Assembly: GCA_020050835.1 (NCBI GenBank)
Contig: JAGVKB010000022.1
Coordinates: 1-38,629, forward strand
Length of the DNA: 38,629 bases
Origin: Candidatus Obscuribacterales bacterium
GTDB lineage: Bacteria > Cyanobacteriota > Vampirovibrionia > Obscuribacterales > Obscuribacteraceae
Reading direction: 5' to 3'
Positions 38,241 through 38,629 of the stretch are shown here, piece by piece. Within the stretch, counting starts at the first letter, position 1. Each line of letters begins with the position of its first letter. The notes beneath the pieces were generated by a model. It saw nothing but the letters and a program-made list of their open reading frames with translations, had not been told where the DNA came from and did no database searches. The position numbers were made by a program, and so were the translations under genes.

Positions 38241-38555
38241 CTAATGTAGTGCAGCTTGCTTGACTAGACCCTGCGGATTGGGCGAAACGGTAGATGCTTT
38301 CAATATATCTAGCGCCTCTGCAAAGAAGCAAGAATTTCCAGTGGGAAAATTGACGAGCAATTGTCGCAACACCGATTGCCTGAGCAGGGAGCGAAACAGT
38401 CGGCCGGTTAGTGTTCTAGCCTCATTGTGGGCTGGTTGTGTGTTAAGTCTGAGTGGTGGAAGTACGTAGCTGCGAGTACCTTCGCTTAATCCACTTTGAT
38501 TGACTAAATGTCACCACATGTAGTTATGCCGTCTAATCCAGTTGGATTCACGCAT
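38241..38555 (-). pseudogene. Probable broken gene with an in-frame TGA
   Basis: From 38510 down to the TAG at 38241 the minus strand has 89 open codons with a natural protein composition (for example LTGRLFRSLLRQSVLRQLL and FFAEALDILKASTV), but no start codon before a GTG deep inside (about 45 residues left). An ATG at 38555 is in the same frame, separated only by a TGA at 38513-38511. The simplest reading is a decayed gene, or the last part of one. An alternative is a short real gene starting at the internal GTG. The first codons from 38555 lie within the 47-bp tandem repeat, so the repeat may have disrupted the 5' end. Confidence 0.3.
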
Positions 38556-38629
38556 CGCAGCGAACAGATAGGAGGTAGTCTAATCCAGTTGGATTCACGC
38601 ATCGCAGCGAACAGATAGGAGGTAGTCTA
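38531..38629. repeat. 47-bp perfect tandem repeat running off the window
   Basis: Two identical 47-bp units (38531-38577 and 38578-38624) are followed by the first five bases of a third (38625-38629). Each unit contains an AATCCA/TGGATT inverted repeat around GT and ends with AGGAGGTA. The units have no variable spacer. The array may continue to the right, or it may mark an assembly edge. Confidence 0.85.

Noticed and set aside
38260-38469. Plus-strand 69-residue frame starting with TTG
   Set aside because: No ribosome site, weak start, and it is antisense to a frame with a more natural protein composition.
38531-38629. CRISPR array
   Set aside because: The units are identical end to end with no unique spacers, and no cas gene is in the window.

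Overview
The window looks like a chromosomal segment of a Gram-negative-like bacterium with a large regulatory repertoire. The combination of receiver-Ser/Thr-kinase fusions, OmpR-type regulators, Tad-type pseudopilins and a giant YD-repeat gene fits deep-branching non-photosynthetic Cyanobacteria (Candidatus Obscuribacterales / Melainabacteria). That placement is an inference from gene style only; no rRNA or ribosomal marker is present.

Layout. (1) 1-2900 looks like one end of an integrated element: the 3' part of a secreted protein, a small unknown gene, a signal-peptide plus membrane-segment protein with a GTYV-H-RT type C-terminus, and a P4-type tyrosine recombinase, followed by a short tRNA/tmRNA 3'-end-like sequence that could be the attachment edge. 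(2) 3030-6718 is regulatory: a receiver domain fused to a Ser/Thr kinase (minus strand), a secreted TPR protein and an OmpR/PhoB-type response regulator. (3) 6845-9806 encodes two TadE-like pseudopilins around a TadG-like protein with a von Willebrand A domain; no Tad ATPase, secretin or platform gene is in view. (4) 9808-11646 is a membrane histidine kinase on the minus strand, ending 1 bp from the Tad block. (5) 11834-35842 holds a cytoplasmic-looking beta-solenoid protein and one uninterrupted 22.2-kb gene for a 7397-residue protein. That protein carries three YD/Rhs-like blocks, long alpha-helical regions with annexin-like repeats, a hydrophobic Gly/Ala-rich segment, a protein-kinase-like domain and three HExxH-type metallopeptidase-like domains. 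(6) 36278-36952 is an OmpR-type regulator that has lost its phosphoacceptor aspartate. (7) The right end has an unknown gene, a 54-residue tail-anchored mini-protein, a probably broken ORF and a 47-bp perfect tandem repeat running off the edge.

The central observation is a conserved promoter architecture. The same sequence (CACAA, then CGCAA/CGCAC exactly 11 bp later, then CTGAC/TCGAC 18 bp after that) stands before the first TadE-like gene, the TadG/VWA gene and the beta-solenoid gene. A -10-like hexamer (TATAGT, TAAAGT, TATATT) lies exactly 28 bp beyond the start of its last element in all three cases, and the preferred ATG follows 58-69 bp after the motif. The 11-bp phasing is what OmpR/PhoB-family regulators bind. 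I infer one regulon: the histidine kinase and/or the nearby OmpR-type regulators switch on Tad-like surface genes together with the beta-solenoid protein, and possibly the giant YD-repeat/metallopeptidase protein behind it. This would be a co-regulated cell-surface or contact-dependent system that I do not recognise as described.
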